Assembly: GCF_013377085.1 (NCBI RefSeq)
Contig: NZ_JACAAX010000016.1
Location: forward strand, 1 to 64,000
Length of the DNA: 64,000 nucleotides
Direction of reading: 5' to 3'
From: Rhodoplanes sp.
GTDB taxonomy: Bacteria; Pseudomonadota; Alphaproteobacteria; Rhizobiales; Xanthobacteraceae
The notes under the pieces were generated by a model. The model worked only from the letters and a program-made list of their open reading frames with translations. It was not told the origin of the DNA and ran no database searches. Below, piece by piece: positions 23,640 through 32,408 of the stretch. Positions within the stretch are counted from its first letter, which is position 1. Each line of letters opens with the position of its first letter. A program made the translations under genes and the position numbers.

Positions 23640-24632
23640 GTGAGCACCCCCGGTCTCGACCGGCGGAGCCTGATGCTCGGCGCCGCCGTTTCGGTTCCCG
23701 CACTGTCACTCGGTCCGGCACACGCCGAGGACTACCCGAGCCGCCCGATCACGATCATCAATCCGTTCCCGCCGGGGGGAGCCGCCGATGTGGTGGCGCG
23801 CCCCTTCGCGGCCGTGGTCGAGCCGATCATCAGGCAGCCGATGGTGATCGAGACCAAGGCGGGCGCAGCCGGCGCCGTCGGCGCGCAGGTCGCCGCCAGT
23901 GCCAAGCCGGACGGCTATACGCTGCTGATGCATCTCGTCTCGATCTCCGGCTTCGCCGAGGTCGACCGGCTGTTCGGCCGCAAGCCGAAATTCACCCGCG
24001 ACGACTTCGTGCCGGTCGCCCGGCTGATCGCCGACCCCTGCGTGCTGATCGTCAACGACCAGCAGCCCTACAAGACGCTGCAAGAGTTCGTCGACGACGC
24101 CAGGAAGCGACCGAACGAGCTGCTGTTCTCGTCGTCGGGGCTGTACGGCGCGCTGCATCTGCCGATGGCGCTGTTCATGAAGGCGGCCGGCCTGCAGATC
24201 CGTCACCTGCCGACCAATGGCGGCGGTCCGGCCCTGACCGCGCTGGTCGGCAACAACGCGCAGGCGCTGGTGTCGTCGATCGCCGCGGCGAGCGGACAGA
24301 TGAAGGCCGGCAAGGCGCGCGCCCTCGCCTCCTTCGGCGCGACCCGCGCCCCCGCCTGGCCCGACGTGCCGACCATGAAGGAGCTCGGCTACGACCTCGA
24401 ATACTATCTGTGGGTCGGCCTGTTCGCGCCCAAGGGCACGCCCGAGCCGATCGTGACGAAACTGCGCGACGTCACCCGGCAGGCGGCGGCGAGCGACGCC
24501 TTCAGGCAGGCGATGACCAATCTCGGCCAGGACGTCGCCTATCAGGACCAGCCGGAGTTCAGGACCTTCTGGGACGCCGACGCGCGCCACATCGAGGACG
24601 CGGTGCGCAGCATCGGCAAGGTGGAGGGATGA
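23640..24632 (+). CDS. tctC: TTT system substrate-binding protein (Bug/TctC family), system 1
   Basis: 330 aa periplasmic binding protein for a carboxylate. Seen: RRSLMLGAAVSVPALSLGPAHA as a signal with a twin Arg (Tat-like), then the Bug core EDYPSRPITIINPFPPGGAADVVARP, TKAGAAGAVGAQVAA, and PDVPTMKELGYDLEYYLWVGLFAPKGTPEP. GTG 23640 is preceded by GGGAGG. First gene of tctCBA, separated from tctB by 142 bp that includes a repeat. Confidence 0.9.
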   Translation: MSTPGLDRRSLMLGAAVSVPALSLGPAHAEDYPSRPITIINPFPPGGAADVVARPFAAVVEPIIRQPMVIETKAGAAGAVGAQVAASAKPDGYTLLMHLVSISGFAEVDRLFGRKPKFTRDDFVPVARLIADPCVLIVNDQQPYKTLQEFVDDARKRPNELLFSSSGLYGALHLPMALFMKAAGLQIRHLPTNGGGPALTALVGNNAQALVSSIAAASGQMKAGKARALASFGATRAPAWPDVPTMKELGYDLEYYLWVGLFAPKGTPEPIVTKLRDVTRQAAASDAFRQAMTNLGQDVAYQDQPEFRTFWDADARHIEDAVRSIGKVEG

Positions 24633-24647
24633 GGGGGCACACAAGGG

Positions 24648-24740
24648 CGTCATGCGCGGGCTCGACCCGCGCATCCATCAAAAGAAGACGGCATCGTCGT
24701 TTCGAAACGATGGATCGCCGGGTCGAGCCCGGCGATGACG
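24648..24740. repeat. ATGGATCGCCGGGTC-type palindromic element (family D copy 1)
   Basis: GTCATGCGCGGGCTCGACCC...CATCCATC, a central AACGATGG region, and GATCGCCGGGTCGAGCCCGG...CGATGACG. It lies between tctC and tctB of the first TTT system. A second copy is at 27996-28090. Confidence 0.75.
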
Positions 24741-24774
24741 GTGCGGCTTGGTCACCCATCCGGGCCAGCCTGCC

Positions 24775-25218
24775 ATGAGGCTCAAGCGCGACACCGTCGC
24801 CGGCGGCGCCTTCGTCGGGCTCGGCGCCGCCTTGTGGGCGTCGAGCGGCGACCTGCCGGTCGGCTCGCTGGCGATGCCCGGCGCCGGCATGGTGCCGATG
24901 ATCGCCATCGGCCTGGTGATGGTGCTCGGCGGCGTGCTGCTGGTGCGCGGCACCGCCGGCCCGTCCCTCTCGGCCGACCACTGGAGCGACGCCGACCACG
25001 CCATCCGGGTCGTCGTCGCCACCGCCATCGCGACGGCGCTCTACACGCGGCTCGGCTTCCTGATCACGGTGCCGCTGCTGCTGTTCGGTCTCGTCGGCTT
25101 GGTCGAGCGGCGGAACATCGTCGCTGCCGCCGCCTTCAGCATCGGCGTCACGGCCGTCGCCTGGCTGCTGTTCGCGATGCTGCTGAAGACGCCCCTTCCG
25201 CCCGTTCCCTGGTCGTAG
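24775..25218 (+). CDS. tctB: TTT system small membrane subunit TctB, system 1
   Basis: 147 aa with four hydrophobic segments, the poorly conserved small inner-membrane subunit of the tripartite tricarboxylate transporter. Seen: MRLKRDTVAGGAFVGLGAALW start, the PGAGMVPMIAIGLVMVLGG segment matching the TctB GPGFFP-type motif, and a C-terminal hydrophobic pair. ATG 24775 is chosen over the TTG at 24748, which lies in sequence trailing the repeat. tctA starts 3 bp downstream. Confidence 0.85.
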   Translation: MRLKRDTVAGGAFVGLGAALWASSGDLPVGSLAMPGAGMVPMIAIGLVMVLGGVLLVRGTAGPSLSADHWSDADHAIRVVVATAIATALYTRLGFLITVPLLLFGLVGLVERRNIVAAAAFSIGVTAVAWLLFAMLLKTPLPPVPWS

Positions 25219-25221
25219 CCC

Positions 25222-26751
25222 GTGGACTCCACCCTCGACAGTCTGCTGCTCGGCTTTTCGGTGGCGCTGCAGCCGGACGTGCTGCTCTATGCGTTCGTCG
25301 GCTGCCTGGTCGGAACGCTGGTCGGCATGCTGCCCGGCATCGGGCCGCTCGCCGGCATCAGCATCCTGCTGCCGGCGACGTTCGGGCTCGACGCCACCAA
25401 GGCGATCGTGATGCTGGCCGGCATCTATTACGGCTCGCAATACGGCGGCTCGACCACCTCGATCCTGATGCGCATCCCGGGCGAGGCCGCCTCGGTGATG
25501 ACCTGCATCGACGGCTACGCGATGACGCAGAAAGGCCGCGGCGGCGCGGCGCTGTGCATCGCCGCGGTCGGCTCGTTCGTGGCCGGCACGTTCGGCGTGA
25601 TCATGCTGACGCTGGTGGCACCGCCGCTCGGCGCCTTCGCGCTGCGCTTCGGGCCGCCGGAGTTCACGGCGCTCCTGGTGCTCGGCCTCGTCTTCCTCGC
25701 CTACATGTCGTCGACCTCGCTGGTGCGCACGTTGCTGATGGCAAGCGTCGGGCTGCTGCTCGGAATGGTCGGCATCGACGTGATGACCGGACATTTCCGC
25801 TGGGCCTTCGACATCCCCGAGCTCGGCGACGGCATCGGCATCGTGCCGGTGGCGGTCGGCCTGTTCGGGCTCGGCGAGATCCTGTCGACCCCGAGCCGCA
25901 GCGTGACGACCAAGGTGGTGTCGCCGCGGCTCCGCGATCTTCTGCCGAGCCGCACCGAGTGGCGCGAGGCGGCGGCGCCGATCGCCCGCGGCAGCGTGCT
26001 CGGCTTCATCATCGGCATCGTCCCGGGCTCCGCCCACATCATCTCGAGCTTTTTGTCGTACGCGCTGGAGCGACGGCTCGCCAAGAACCCGGAGGACTTC
26101 GGCCGGGGCGCGGTCGCCGGCGTCGCCGGGCCGGAGTCCGCCAACAATGCCGCGTCGACGGGGGCGTTCGTGCCGATGCTGGCGCTCGGCCTGCCGACCG
26201 GACCGGTCACCGCCGTGCTGATGGCGGCGCTGCTGATCCACGGCATCCCGCCCGGCCCGCAGCTCGTCACCGAGCATCCGCAAGTGTTCTGGGGCTTCGT
26301 CGCCTCGATGTATGTGGGCAATCTGATGTTGCTGGCGCTGAACCTGCCGCTGGTCGGCCTGTTCGTCAGCGTGCTGCGCATCCCCTACGCGTATCTCTAC
26401 CCGCTGATCGTGATGTTCTGCATCCTCGGCGTCTACGAGGTGAACCATTCGATCGTCGACGTCTGGATCATGCTGATCATGGGCGTCGCCGGTTATCTGC
26501 TGCGCAAGTTCGACTTCGACCCGGCGCCGCTGGTGCTCGGCCTGGTGATCGCGCCGATCCTGGAGATGAGCCTGCGACAGTCGCTGGTGATGTCGAACGG
26601 CCACTGGAGCATCTTCGTGCAGCGGCCGATCGCCGCAGCGCTGCTCGGCCTCTGCGCGGCGCTGCTGGTGCTCTCCGCCCTCTCGATCCTGCGGCGGCGG
26701 CGCGACTGGCGCACCAAGCTCGCCGCCGAGGAAGCCGGCGATGCCGCCTGA
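25222..26751 (+). CDS. tctA: TTT system large membrane subunit TctA, system 1
   Basis: 509 aa inner-membrane permease with about 11-12 hydrophobic segments. Seen: the TctA signature regions GTLVGMLPGIGPLAGISILLP, YYGSQYGGSTTSILMRIPGE, and GVAGPESANNAASTGAFVPMLALGLPTGP. GTG 25222 follows tctB by 3 bp. The substrate is a di- or tricarboxylate or another acid carried by the partner TctC; it cannot be read from sequence. Confidence 0.93.
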   Translation: MDSTLDSLLLGFSVALQPDVLLYAFVGCLVGTLVGMLPGIGPLAGISILLPATFGLDATKAIVMLAGIYYGSQYGGSTTSILMRIPGEAASVMTCIDGYAMTQKGRGGAALCIAAVGSFVAGTFGVIMLTLVAPPLGAFALRFGPPEFTALLVLGLVFLAYMSSTSLVRTLLMASVGLLLGMVGIDVMTGHFRWAFDIPELGDGIGIVPVAVGLFGLGEILSTPSRSVTTKVVSPRLRDLLPSRTEWREAAAPIARGSVLGFIIGIVPGSAHIISSFLSYALERRLAKNPEDFGRGAVAGVAGPESANNAASTGAFVPMLALGLPTGPVTAVLMAALLIHGIPPGPQLVTEHPQVFWGFVASMYVGNLMLLALNLPLVGLFVSVLRIPYAYLYPLIVMFCILGVYEVNHSIVDVWIMLIMGVAGYLLRKFDFDPAPLVLGLVIAPILEMSLRQSLVMSNGHWSIFVQRPIAAALLGLCAALLVLSALSILRRRRDWRTKLAAEEAGDAA

Positions 26752-26982
26752 CCGGCCGGCTCGAAGAACCGGCTTGGCAATTTCTCGGCTGGGCCCGCGG
26801 AACCAACTCCACAATCGCGCATTGTCTTGGTTCACCGCGCCGGTGCGTCACTGCCGGCGCCCTTCCATCGGGTCGGGAAGGGTCGGGCGTATCCCGAGCG
26901 TCCATCCGGACGCTGTCGCGCTCCTCGAATCCCCCGCCGCCAAGCCGACACTCCGGACCCCCCGGAGCAACGAGAGGATCAC

Positions 26983-27420
26983 ATGGGCAAGAGGAACACC
27001 AAGGGCATCATCACGGTCGCAGCCGCGGCGATCGCAGTGGCCGGCTTCGGCTTCGCGCCCGCCACTGCGGCGCCGGCCAAGAGCGACACGCCGGATCTCA
27101 GTGCCGGGACCGTGGACGCGAGCGCGCAGCGCCGCGCCTATCGGGGCGGCGTCTACCGGGGAGGCGCCTATCGGGGCGGCTACCGGGCCTATGGCTATCG
27201 CGGCGGGGCCGGGGTGCCCCTGGCGCTCGGCGCCGCCGCCGTGACGGCGGCCGGCATCGCCGCCGCCAGCAGCTACCAGCGCAACTACTATCAGCCGGCG
27301 CCCTACGGCTATTACGGTGGGGGCGGCTACGCACCCTATGGCGCCTACGGCGGATACGGCGGATACGGCGGCTACGGCGGCTGCGGCAATACCCTCGGCT
27401 GCGGCTACGGCCGCTGGTGA
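26983..27420 (+). CDS. small secreted Gly/Tyr-rich protein
   Basis: 145 aa. A clear signal peptide (MGKRNTKG, then AVAGFGFAPATAAPA) precedes RGG/Tyr repeats (YRGGVYRGGAYRGGYRA), a hydrophobic Ala-rich helix (PLALGAAAVTAAGIAAAS), and a C-terminal GGYGGYGGYGG tract ending with two Cys (GGCGNTLGCGYGRW). Such proteins are common and uncharacterised in Hyphomicrobiales. ATG 26983 has GAGAGGA upstream. A strong intrinsic terminator follows, so it is probably monocistronic and well expressed. Confidence 0.75.
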   Translation: MGKRNTKGIITVAAAAIAVAGFGFAPATAAPAKSDTPDLSAGTVDASAQRRAYRGGVYRGGAYRGGYRAYGYRGGAGVPLALGAAAVTAAGIAAASSYQRNYYQPAPYGYYGGGGYAPYGAYGGYGGYGGYGGCGNTLGCGYGRW

Positions 27421-27485
27421 GGCCGGCGGCCGGCCGGGCGACGCGCGCCATGCGCGACCGCCCGGCACAGACATCGCGATGCGTG

Positions 27486-27514
27486 ATGGCGCTGCCTCGC
27501 AGCGCCATTTTTTT
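27486..27514 (+). terminator. rho-independent terminator
   Basis: ATGGCGCTGC - CTC - GCAGCGCCAT, perfect 10-bp arms with a 3-base loop, followed by seven T (27508-27514). The clearest intrinsic terminator in the window, 66 bp after the Gly/Tyr-rich gene. Confidence 0.93.
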
Positions 27515-27568
27515 GTTGCTTCCGGCGGTGCGTAGTAGCCCGGTCGCCGCGGACCGTTATGGTTGGGC

Positions 27569-27946
27569 ATGGCTGATTCGATCGATCGACTCTTCCGGGC
27601 CGTGATGGCCGAGGCGGAAGCCCGTCCGGCGAGCTCCCGGACCGCGCGCCTGCTGCGGTCCAGCCGCGCCAAGATCGCCAAGAAGCTGGTCGAGGAGGCC
27701 GCCGAGGTGATCATCGAGGCGATGGACGAGCACCACGACAATGTCGTGCGCGAGAGCGCCGACCTCGTCTACAACCTCACGGTCCTGTGGGCCTCGGTCG
27801 GCGTCAAGCCGGTCGAGGTGTGGAAGGAGATGCAGCGGCGCGAGCGCCTCTACGGCATCGCCGAGAAGCTCGCCAAGCGTGCCCCGAAGCGCGCCCCCAA
27901 GGCCCGCCGCAAGCGCCCCGCCGCCCAGGCCCGCAAGCGCGGGTGA
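27569..27946 (+). CDS. HisE-like phosphoribosyl-ATP pyrophosphohydrolase domain protein
   Basis: 125 aa, all-alpha NTP pyrophosphohydrolase (MazG/HisE group). Seen: AKIAKKLVEEAAEVIIEA (the KxxEExxE metal-binding helix) and ESADLVYNLTVLWASVGVKPVEVWKEMQRR (ExxD helix), both diagnostic of HisE. It lacks his neighbours and carries a Lys/Arg/Pro-rich tail of about 25 residues after the domain. ATG 27569 is preferred over an in-frame TTG six bases upstream. It could be the true HisE lying apart from the his operon or a house-cleaning paralogue. Confidence 0.8.
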   Translation: MADSIDRLFRAVMAEAEARPASSRTARLLRSSRAKIAKKLVEEAAEVIIEAMDEHHDNVVRESADLVYNLTVLWASVGVKPVEVWKEMQRRERLYGIAEKLAKRAPKRAPKARRKRPAAQARKRG

Positions 27947-27995
27947 GCCGCGGGGCAACCGACCGCCTCCTGCGTCGTGCCGCGCGCACAAAACC

Positions 27996-28090
27996 GTCAT
28001 GCGCGGACTCGACCCGCACATCCATCACGCTCCGCAAAAACGCTTTGTTCGCAGGATGATGGATCGCCGGGTCAAGCCCGGCGATGACGC
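27996..28090. repeat. ATGGATCGCCGGGTC-type palindromic element (family D copy 2)
   Basis: CGTCATGCGCGGACTCGACCC...CATCCATC, a variable centre, and GATGGATCGCCGGGTCAAGCCCGGCGATGACG. Ends match copy 1 at 24648-24740; the centre does not. Confidence 0.75.
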
Positions 28091-28210
28091 CATGCGTGAG
28101 GCTCGCTCGCTGTCCCGCTTGATCGTCTCGAGCACGGCCTCGCGTTTGGTGGCGCCAGCATCCGGAGGCCCCGCATGGACATTGTCACACGCGCCGGTTA
28201 AGCAGGCGCC

Positions 28211-28792
28211 ATGTTGAGAAAGCTGTACGACTGGTGCATCGGGGCAGCCGGCAAGCGGCGCGCCGCATGGGCGCTCGGCGCGGTTTCGTTCGCGGAGAGC
28301 TCGTTCTTTCCGATCCCGCCCGACACGATGCTGATCCCGATGGCGCTGGCGCGCCCGGACAAGGCCTATTACTACGCCGCCGTGTGCACGGTCGCCTCGG
28401 TGTTCGGCGGCATGCTGGGCTACGCGATCGGCGCCTATCTCTACGACTCGGTCGGGCTGTGGCTGATCAGCCTTTACGGCTACGGCGACAAGGTCGAGGC
28501 GTTCCGGGAGGCCTATGCCCGCTGGGGCTCCTGGATCATCCTGATCAAGGGCGTGACGCCGATCCCCTACAAGATCGTCACCATCACGTCGGGCTTCGCC
28601 GGCTATAATTTCCCGTTGTTCGTGCTGCTCTCGTGCATCACCCGCGGCGCCCGCTTCTTCCTCAGCGCCTTCCTGCTCGACCGCTACGGCCCGCAGGCCC
28701 GCGCCGCGATCGAGAAGCGCCTCGGCTTCTGGTTCACGGTGTTCCTGGTGGTGCTGATCGGCGGCATCGTCGCGGCCCTCTACGTCATGTGA
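28211..28792 (+). CDS. YqaA family (DedA-like/VTT domain) membrane protein
   Basis: 193 aa inner-membrane protein. Seen: FAESSFFPIPPDTMLIPMAL near the N-terminus (the acidic-Pro re-entrant motif), the GGMLGYAIGAYLYDSVG segment, and the later WIILIKGVTPIPYKIVTITSGFAG motif with the conserved Lys/Pro, all typical of the YqaA branch. Relatives are linked to lipid scrambling/flipping and membrane homeostasis. Stands alone between two repeat elements. Confidence 0.87.
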   Translation: MLRKLYDWCIGAAGKRRAAWALGAVSFAESSFFPIPPDTMLIPMALARPDKAYYYAAVCTVASVFGGMLGYAIGAYLYDSVGLWLISLYGYGDKVEAFREAYARWGSWIILIKGVTPIPYKIVTITSGFAGYNFPLFVLLSCITRGARFFLSAFLLDRYGPQARAAIEKRLGFWFTVFLVVLIGGIVAALYVM

Positions 28793-29298
28793 GACCAAAT
28801 CCGTTCGCCGTCATTCCGGGGCGCGCTGAAAGCGCGAACCCGGAATCCAGCGGCGATCTCCGAAGGCATGGCTGGATTCCGGGTCCGGCGCTCCGAAGTC
28901 GGCTGCAACCGACTTCGGCACGATATGATGCCGATCCCGGGTAAACCCGGGATCGGTGCGCCGTCCCGGAATGACCTCGGAATCCATAACCCGCCTGTGG
29001 CCATGGCGCATCCGCCCCGGTTTCCGGTTCCCCCTCGGCGCGAAAACGATCTAGAGTGCCTCCAGGCGAACGCAGATTTGCCGTCCGGGAGGCCTCGACG
29101 TGACTGCATTTCCCCTGCCAGAACCATCCTGCCTGCCTGCCACCCCTCGGCGGGCCCGCCCGCATGGCGCGCCGCCCGGCGCCTCGCGACCGACGACCGC
29201 CCGGACCGTCTGACCCGCCGCCGCGCCGCCTCCCGCCGCCCCCTCTCCGGCGCGGATCATCTCTCCGCCACGAGACACAAGACCAACAAGGAGCATCC
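28793..29298. other. intergenic stretch before the NMT1-type binding protein
   Basis: 506 bp. 28809-28975 is a long family A element, with an extra inner hairpin ATCCCGGGTAAACCCGGGAT. From 28976 to 29298 no gene is supported; the sequence is Pro/Arg-codon-rich noise in all frames. The promoter of the binding protein should lie here but is not obvious. Confidence 0.55.
28809..28975. repeat. mosaic palindromic intergenic element, family A copy 6
   Basis: CGTCATTCCGGGGCGCGCTG...GCGAACCCGGAATCCAG, a spacer, GATTCCGGGTCCGGCG, an inserted GAAGTCGGCTGCAACCGACTTC-type stem, an ATCCCGGGTAAACCCGGGAT stem, and a closing GTCCCGGAATGACC. Longest copy in the window. Confidence 0.78.
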
Positions 29299-30270
29299 AT
29301 GACGCGTGGAGTCCGAACCCTCACCCTCGCCGCCGCGACCGTAGCCCTCCTGGCCGGATCGATCCCCGCGGTCGCGCAGACCAAGCTCACCATCATGGTG
29401 TTCGCCGGCATGCAGAACCTGCCGATCTTCGCGGCGCAGGCGAAGGGGTTCTTCGCCAAGCGCGGCCTCGAGGTCGACATGAAGATCGCGCCGAACTCGG
29501 ACGAGCTGCGCAACGGCCTCGCCGACGGCCGCTTCCAGATCGTCCACGCCGCCGCCGACAACTCGGTCGCCATGGTCGAGATGGCCAATGTCGACGCCAA
29601 GATCGTGATCGGCGGCGACGACGGCATGAACCGATTGTTCGTCCAGCCCGAGATCGGCTCGGTCGCCGATCTGCGCGGCAAAACCGTCGCGGTCGACGCG
29701 CCCAACACGGCCTACGCGTTCCAGCTCTACGAGATGCTGCGGCTCGCCGGGATGGAGAAGGACAAGGACTACAAGATCGCCATCGTCGGCGCGACCTTCA
29801 AGCGGGCCGACGCGCTGCTCGCCGACAAGACCATGGCCGGCACCATGCTCAACCCGCCGTTCTCGCTGCGCGCCGCCAAGGGCGGCCTGAAGGATCTCGG
29901 CGAGGCGACCAAGACGATCGGCCCCTACCAGGCCTCCGCCGGCTTCGTGCTCGCCACCTGGGGCCGCGCCAACGCCGACACGCTCACGAAGTATCTCTCG
30001 GCCTATGTCGAGGGAATGCGCTGGGCCGCCGACCCGAAGAACAAGGCCGAGGCCGTCAAGCTCGTCGCCGACAACCTGAAGATGCCCGAGGACATCGCGA
30101 CCGCCGGCTACGAGGCGCTGATGACCGGCATGAGCAAGGACGCCGCCTTCGACATGAAGGGCTTCGAGAACGTGCTGGCGCTGCGCGCCCGCCACACCGG
30201 CAAGCCGACCAAGCCGGCGGCGGACTACATCGACCTCTCCTACTATCAGAAGGCGATCGCCGGGATGTGA
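29299..30270 (+). CDS. ABC transporter substrate-binding protein, NMT1/SsuA-like, orphan
   Basis: 323 aa. Periplasmic binding protein of the taurine/sulfonate/pyrimidine-precursor type. Seen: signal peptide (LTLAAATVALLAGSIPAVAQ), then FAGMQNLPIFAAQAKGFFAKRGLEVD, the diagnostic NMT1 opening, and LRGKTVAVDAPNTAYAFQLYEML. ATG 29299 is preceded by AAGGAG. No permease or ATPase is adjacent; the gene lies between repeat elements. It may supply a transporter elsewhere. Confidence 0.85.
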   Translation: MTRGVRTLTLAAATVALLAGSIPAVAQTKLTIMVFAGMQNLPIFAAQAKGFFAKRGLEVDMKIAPNSDELRNGLADGRFQIVHAAADNSVAMVEMANVDAKIVIGGDDGMNRLFVQPEIGSVADLRGKTVAVDAPNTAYAFQLYEMLRLAGMEKDKDYKIAIVGATFKRADALLADKTMAGTMLNPPFSLRAAKGGLKDLGEATKTIGPYQASAGFVLATWGRANADTLTKYLSAYVEGMRWAADPKNKAEAVKLVADNLKMPEDIATAGYEALMTGMSKDAAFDMKGFENVLALRARHTGKPTKPAADYIDLSYYQKAIAGM

Positions 30271-30290
30271 GACCGGATCCGGGTGATCCC

Positions 30291-30429
30291 TTCGCTGGTC
30301 ATTCCGGGACGGCGCGGAGCGCCGGACCCGGAATCCAGTCGAGAATGCAGAGTTTGCAGATGGATTCCGGGTTCGCGCCTTCGGCGCGCCCCGGAATGAC
30401 GGCGACCCCATCATCCGGAAAGCGTATGA
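30291..30429. repeat. mosaic palindromic intergenic element, family A copy 7
   Basis: GGTCATTCCGGGACGGCGCG...GGACCCGGAATCCAG, a spacer GCAGAGTTTGC, GATTCCGGGTTCGCGCCTTC...CCCCGGAATGACGG, and a conserved tail CATCCGGAAAGCGTATGA. It is nearly identical along its whole length to copy 8 at 61157-61298. Confidence 0.85.
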
Positions 30430-30438
30430 GACCGCCCT

Positions 30439-30461
30439 GCCCGGGACCTCGTGTCCCGGGC
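30439..30461. terminator. GC-rich hairpin between convergent genes
   Basis: GCCCGGGAC - CTCGT - GTCCCGGGC, perfect 9-bp arms. It lies between the NMT1-type gene (+) and the NTF2-like gene (-), so it could limit read-through both ways. There is no T-run. Confidence 0.35.
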
Positions 30462-30492
30462 CGCGACCTCTCGACGGCTCGCGTGATCGCGA

Positions 30493-30888
30493 TCAGCCGG
30501 GCGCCGCGCGATGCTCCCCGGCGTCGTTCCACACGTCCTGACGACGAATCCCCCGCGCGTCGACCTCGAAGCGGTCGATGAAGCGGATGTCGGAAAAGGG
30601 CGTTCCGTTCGGCCATTCGCCGAACAGCATGCCGCGGCAGTAGACGACCCAGGCGTCGTTCTGACGCGAGACCTCCCAGGCCTCGATCGTCTTGCCGATG
30701 CGGCGATAACGCGACGCCGAGCCGGCGGCGATCGCGGCCGCCCCTTCGCGGCGCACGCCGCCCGGGAAGGTCAGCACCGCGCCCTCGGTCAGGCAGCCCG
30801 ATGCCGCCGCGCAGTCGCGCCGCTGCATCGCCGCCAGATAGTCCTTCACCAGGGTCAGCGCGGCTTCGCCTGACTCGATCGACCGCAT
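30493..30888 (-). CDS. NTF2-like / SnoaL-fold small protein
   Basis: 131 aa. Cone-shaped alpha+beta fold protein, often a small dehydratase, isomerase or binding protein. Seen: a helical opening (EAALTLVKDYLAAMQRRDCAAASGCL), then a strand containing LTFPGGVRREG, and the final strands WVVYCRGMLFGEWPNGTPFSDIRFIDRFEVD. Lies 20 bp after tctA on the same strand, so it is probably the last gene of the GntR-headed operon. Function unassigned. Confidence 0.7.
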   Translation of the reverse strand: MRSIESGEAALTLVKDYLAAMQRRDCAAASGCLTEGAVLTFPGGVRREGAAAIAAGSASRYRRIGKTIEAWEVSRQNDAWVVYCRGMLFGEWPNGTPFSDIRFIDRFEVDARGIRRQDVWNDAGEHRAAPG

Positions 30889-30908
30889 GGTTTCCCTCCG
30901 TCAGGCCA

Positions 30909-32408
30909 TCACAGCTCGTTCACGGCACGCGCCGGGGACAGCACCTTGCGCACCACCGAGAACAGCGGCAGAACCGCGATGACCGCGGTGGACACGAGGA
31001 TCGTCAGCGCGATCGGCCGGTCCAGCAGGAACTCCCAGGAGCCTCGGCCCAGCATCAGCGTCTGCCGCAGGTTGAGCTCGATCGCACCGCCGAGCACATA
31101 GGCGAGGATCAGCGGCGCGGTGTCGAACGCGAGCTTGCGCAAGCCGTAGCCGAGCAGCCCGAAGAACAGCAGCAGGCCGAGATCGAACACGCTGTTGTTG
31201 AGCGAGTAGCCGCCGACCAGGATGAACAGGATCAGCGGCGCGTACAGAATCTTGTACGGCACCTTGAGGAGCTGCACCCAGACGCCGATCAGCGGCAGGT
31301 TCAACAGGAGCAGCATGACGTTGCCGACATACATGGACGCCACGACACTCCAGAACACCTCCGGCTTGCTCTGGATCATCAGCGGCCCCGGCGCGACGCC
31401 GTACATCACGAAGGCGCCGAGCAGGATGGCGGTGACCGGGTTTCCGGGCAGGCCGAGCGTCAGCAGCGGGATGAAGGACCCGGCCGCCCCGGCATTGTTG
31501 GCCGTCTCGGGCCCGGCGACGCCCTCGATGGCGCCCTTGCCGAACCGCTCGGGATGGGCCGACAGCCGCTTCTCCAGTCCGTAGGACACGAAGGAGGCGA
31601 GCGTCGCGCCGCCGCCCGGCAACAGGCCGATCAGGAATCCGAGCACCGAGCCGCGCGCGATCGGACCGGCACACAGCTTCCAGTCCTCGCGCGAGGGCAT
31701 GAGCTGCTTGATCGGGACCATCTGCACGCTGCGCTGGGACAGACGCTCGAGGTTGTAGAAGATCTCGCCCAGGCCGAACATCCCCATGGCGATCACGACG
31801 ACGCCGACGCCGTCGGCGAGCTCGGTGATCCCGAACGTGAACCGCGGCTCGCCGGTGACGACGTCCTGCCCGACCATGCTGAGCAGGAGCCCGGCCAGGA
31901 TCATGACCAGCGACTTGATCACCGAGCCCTTGGCCAGCACCAGCAGCACGACGAAGCCGAGCAGCATCAGCGCGAAATACTCCGGCGGCCCGAACTTGAT
32001 GGCGAACTCGACCAGCGGCATGCTGATGAGCGCGATGGCGACGGCGCCGAGCGTTCCGGCGATGAACGATCCGATCGCGGCGATGCCGATGGCCGGGCCG
32101 GCGCGGCCCTGCTTCGCCATCTGATAGCCGTCGATGCAGGTCATCACGCTCTGCGCCTCGCCCGGGATGTTGACCAGGATCGCCGTGGTCGAGCCGCCGT
32201 AGCTGGCGCCGTAATAGATTCCCGCGATCATGATGATCGCCGTCACCGGCTCGAGGCCGACGGTGAGCGGCAGCAGCATGGCGATCGACGCGCTCGGGCC
32301 GAGACCGGGCAGCACCCCGATCAGCGTGCCGATCAGCGCGCCCAGGAAGCAGAACATGACGTTGTAGGGTTGCAGGACCGTGATGAACCCGCCGATGAGA
32401 CCGTCCAT
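30909..32408 (-). CDS. tctA: TTT system large membrane subunit TctA, system 2
   Basis: 499 aa permease with about 11-12 hydrophobic segments. Seen: GTLIGVLPGLGPSASIAMLLP, YYGASYGGSTTAILVNIPGE, and GVAGPETANNAGAAGSFIPLLTLGLPGNP, the TctA hallmarks. ATG 32408 shares its A with the tctB stop codon (TGATG), so translation is coupled. Downstream of tctC and tctB in the operon of the GntR regulator, lyase and flavoprotein. This setting points to uptake of the acid metabolised by those enzymes. Confidence 0.93.
   Translation of the reverse strand: MDGLIGGFITVLQPYNVMFCFLGALIGTLIGVLPGLGPSASIAMLLPLTVGLEPVTAIIMIAGIYYGASYGGSTTAILVNIPGEAQSVMTCIDGYQMAKQGRAGPAIGIAAIGSFIAGTLGAVAIALISMPLVEFAIKFGPPEYFALMLLGFVVLLVLAKGSVIKSLVMILAGLLLSMVGQDVVTGEPRFTFGITELADGVGVVVIAMGMFGLGEIFYNLERLSQRSVQMVPIKQLMPSREDWKLCAGPIARGSVLGFLIGLLPGGGATLASFVSYGLEKRLSAHPERFGKGAIEGVAGPETANNAGAAGSFIPLLTLGLPGNPVTAILLGAFVMYGVAPGPLMIQSKPEVFWSVVASMYVGNVMLLLLNLPLIGVWVQLLKVPYKILYAPLILFILVGGYSLNNSVFDLGLLLFFGLLGYGLRKLAFDTAPLILAYVLGGAIELNLRQTLMLGRGSWEFLLDRPIALTILVSTAVIAVLPLFSVVRKVLSPARAVNEL

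Noticed and set aside
24559-26835. 758-aa open frame on the minus strand
   Set aside because: Antisense of tctBA; His/Asp/Arg/Gln-rich composition and no domain. Plus-strand TctA and TctB motifs are clear.
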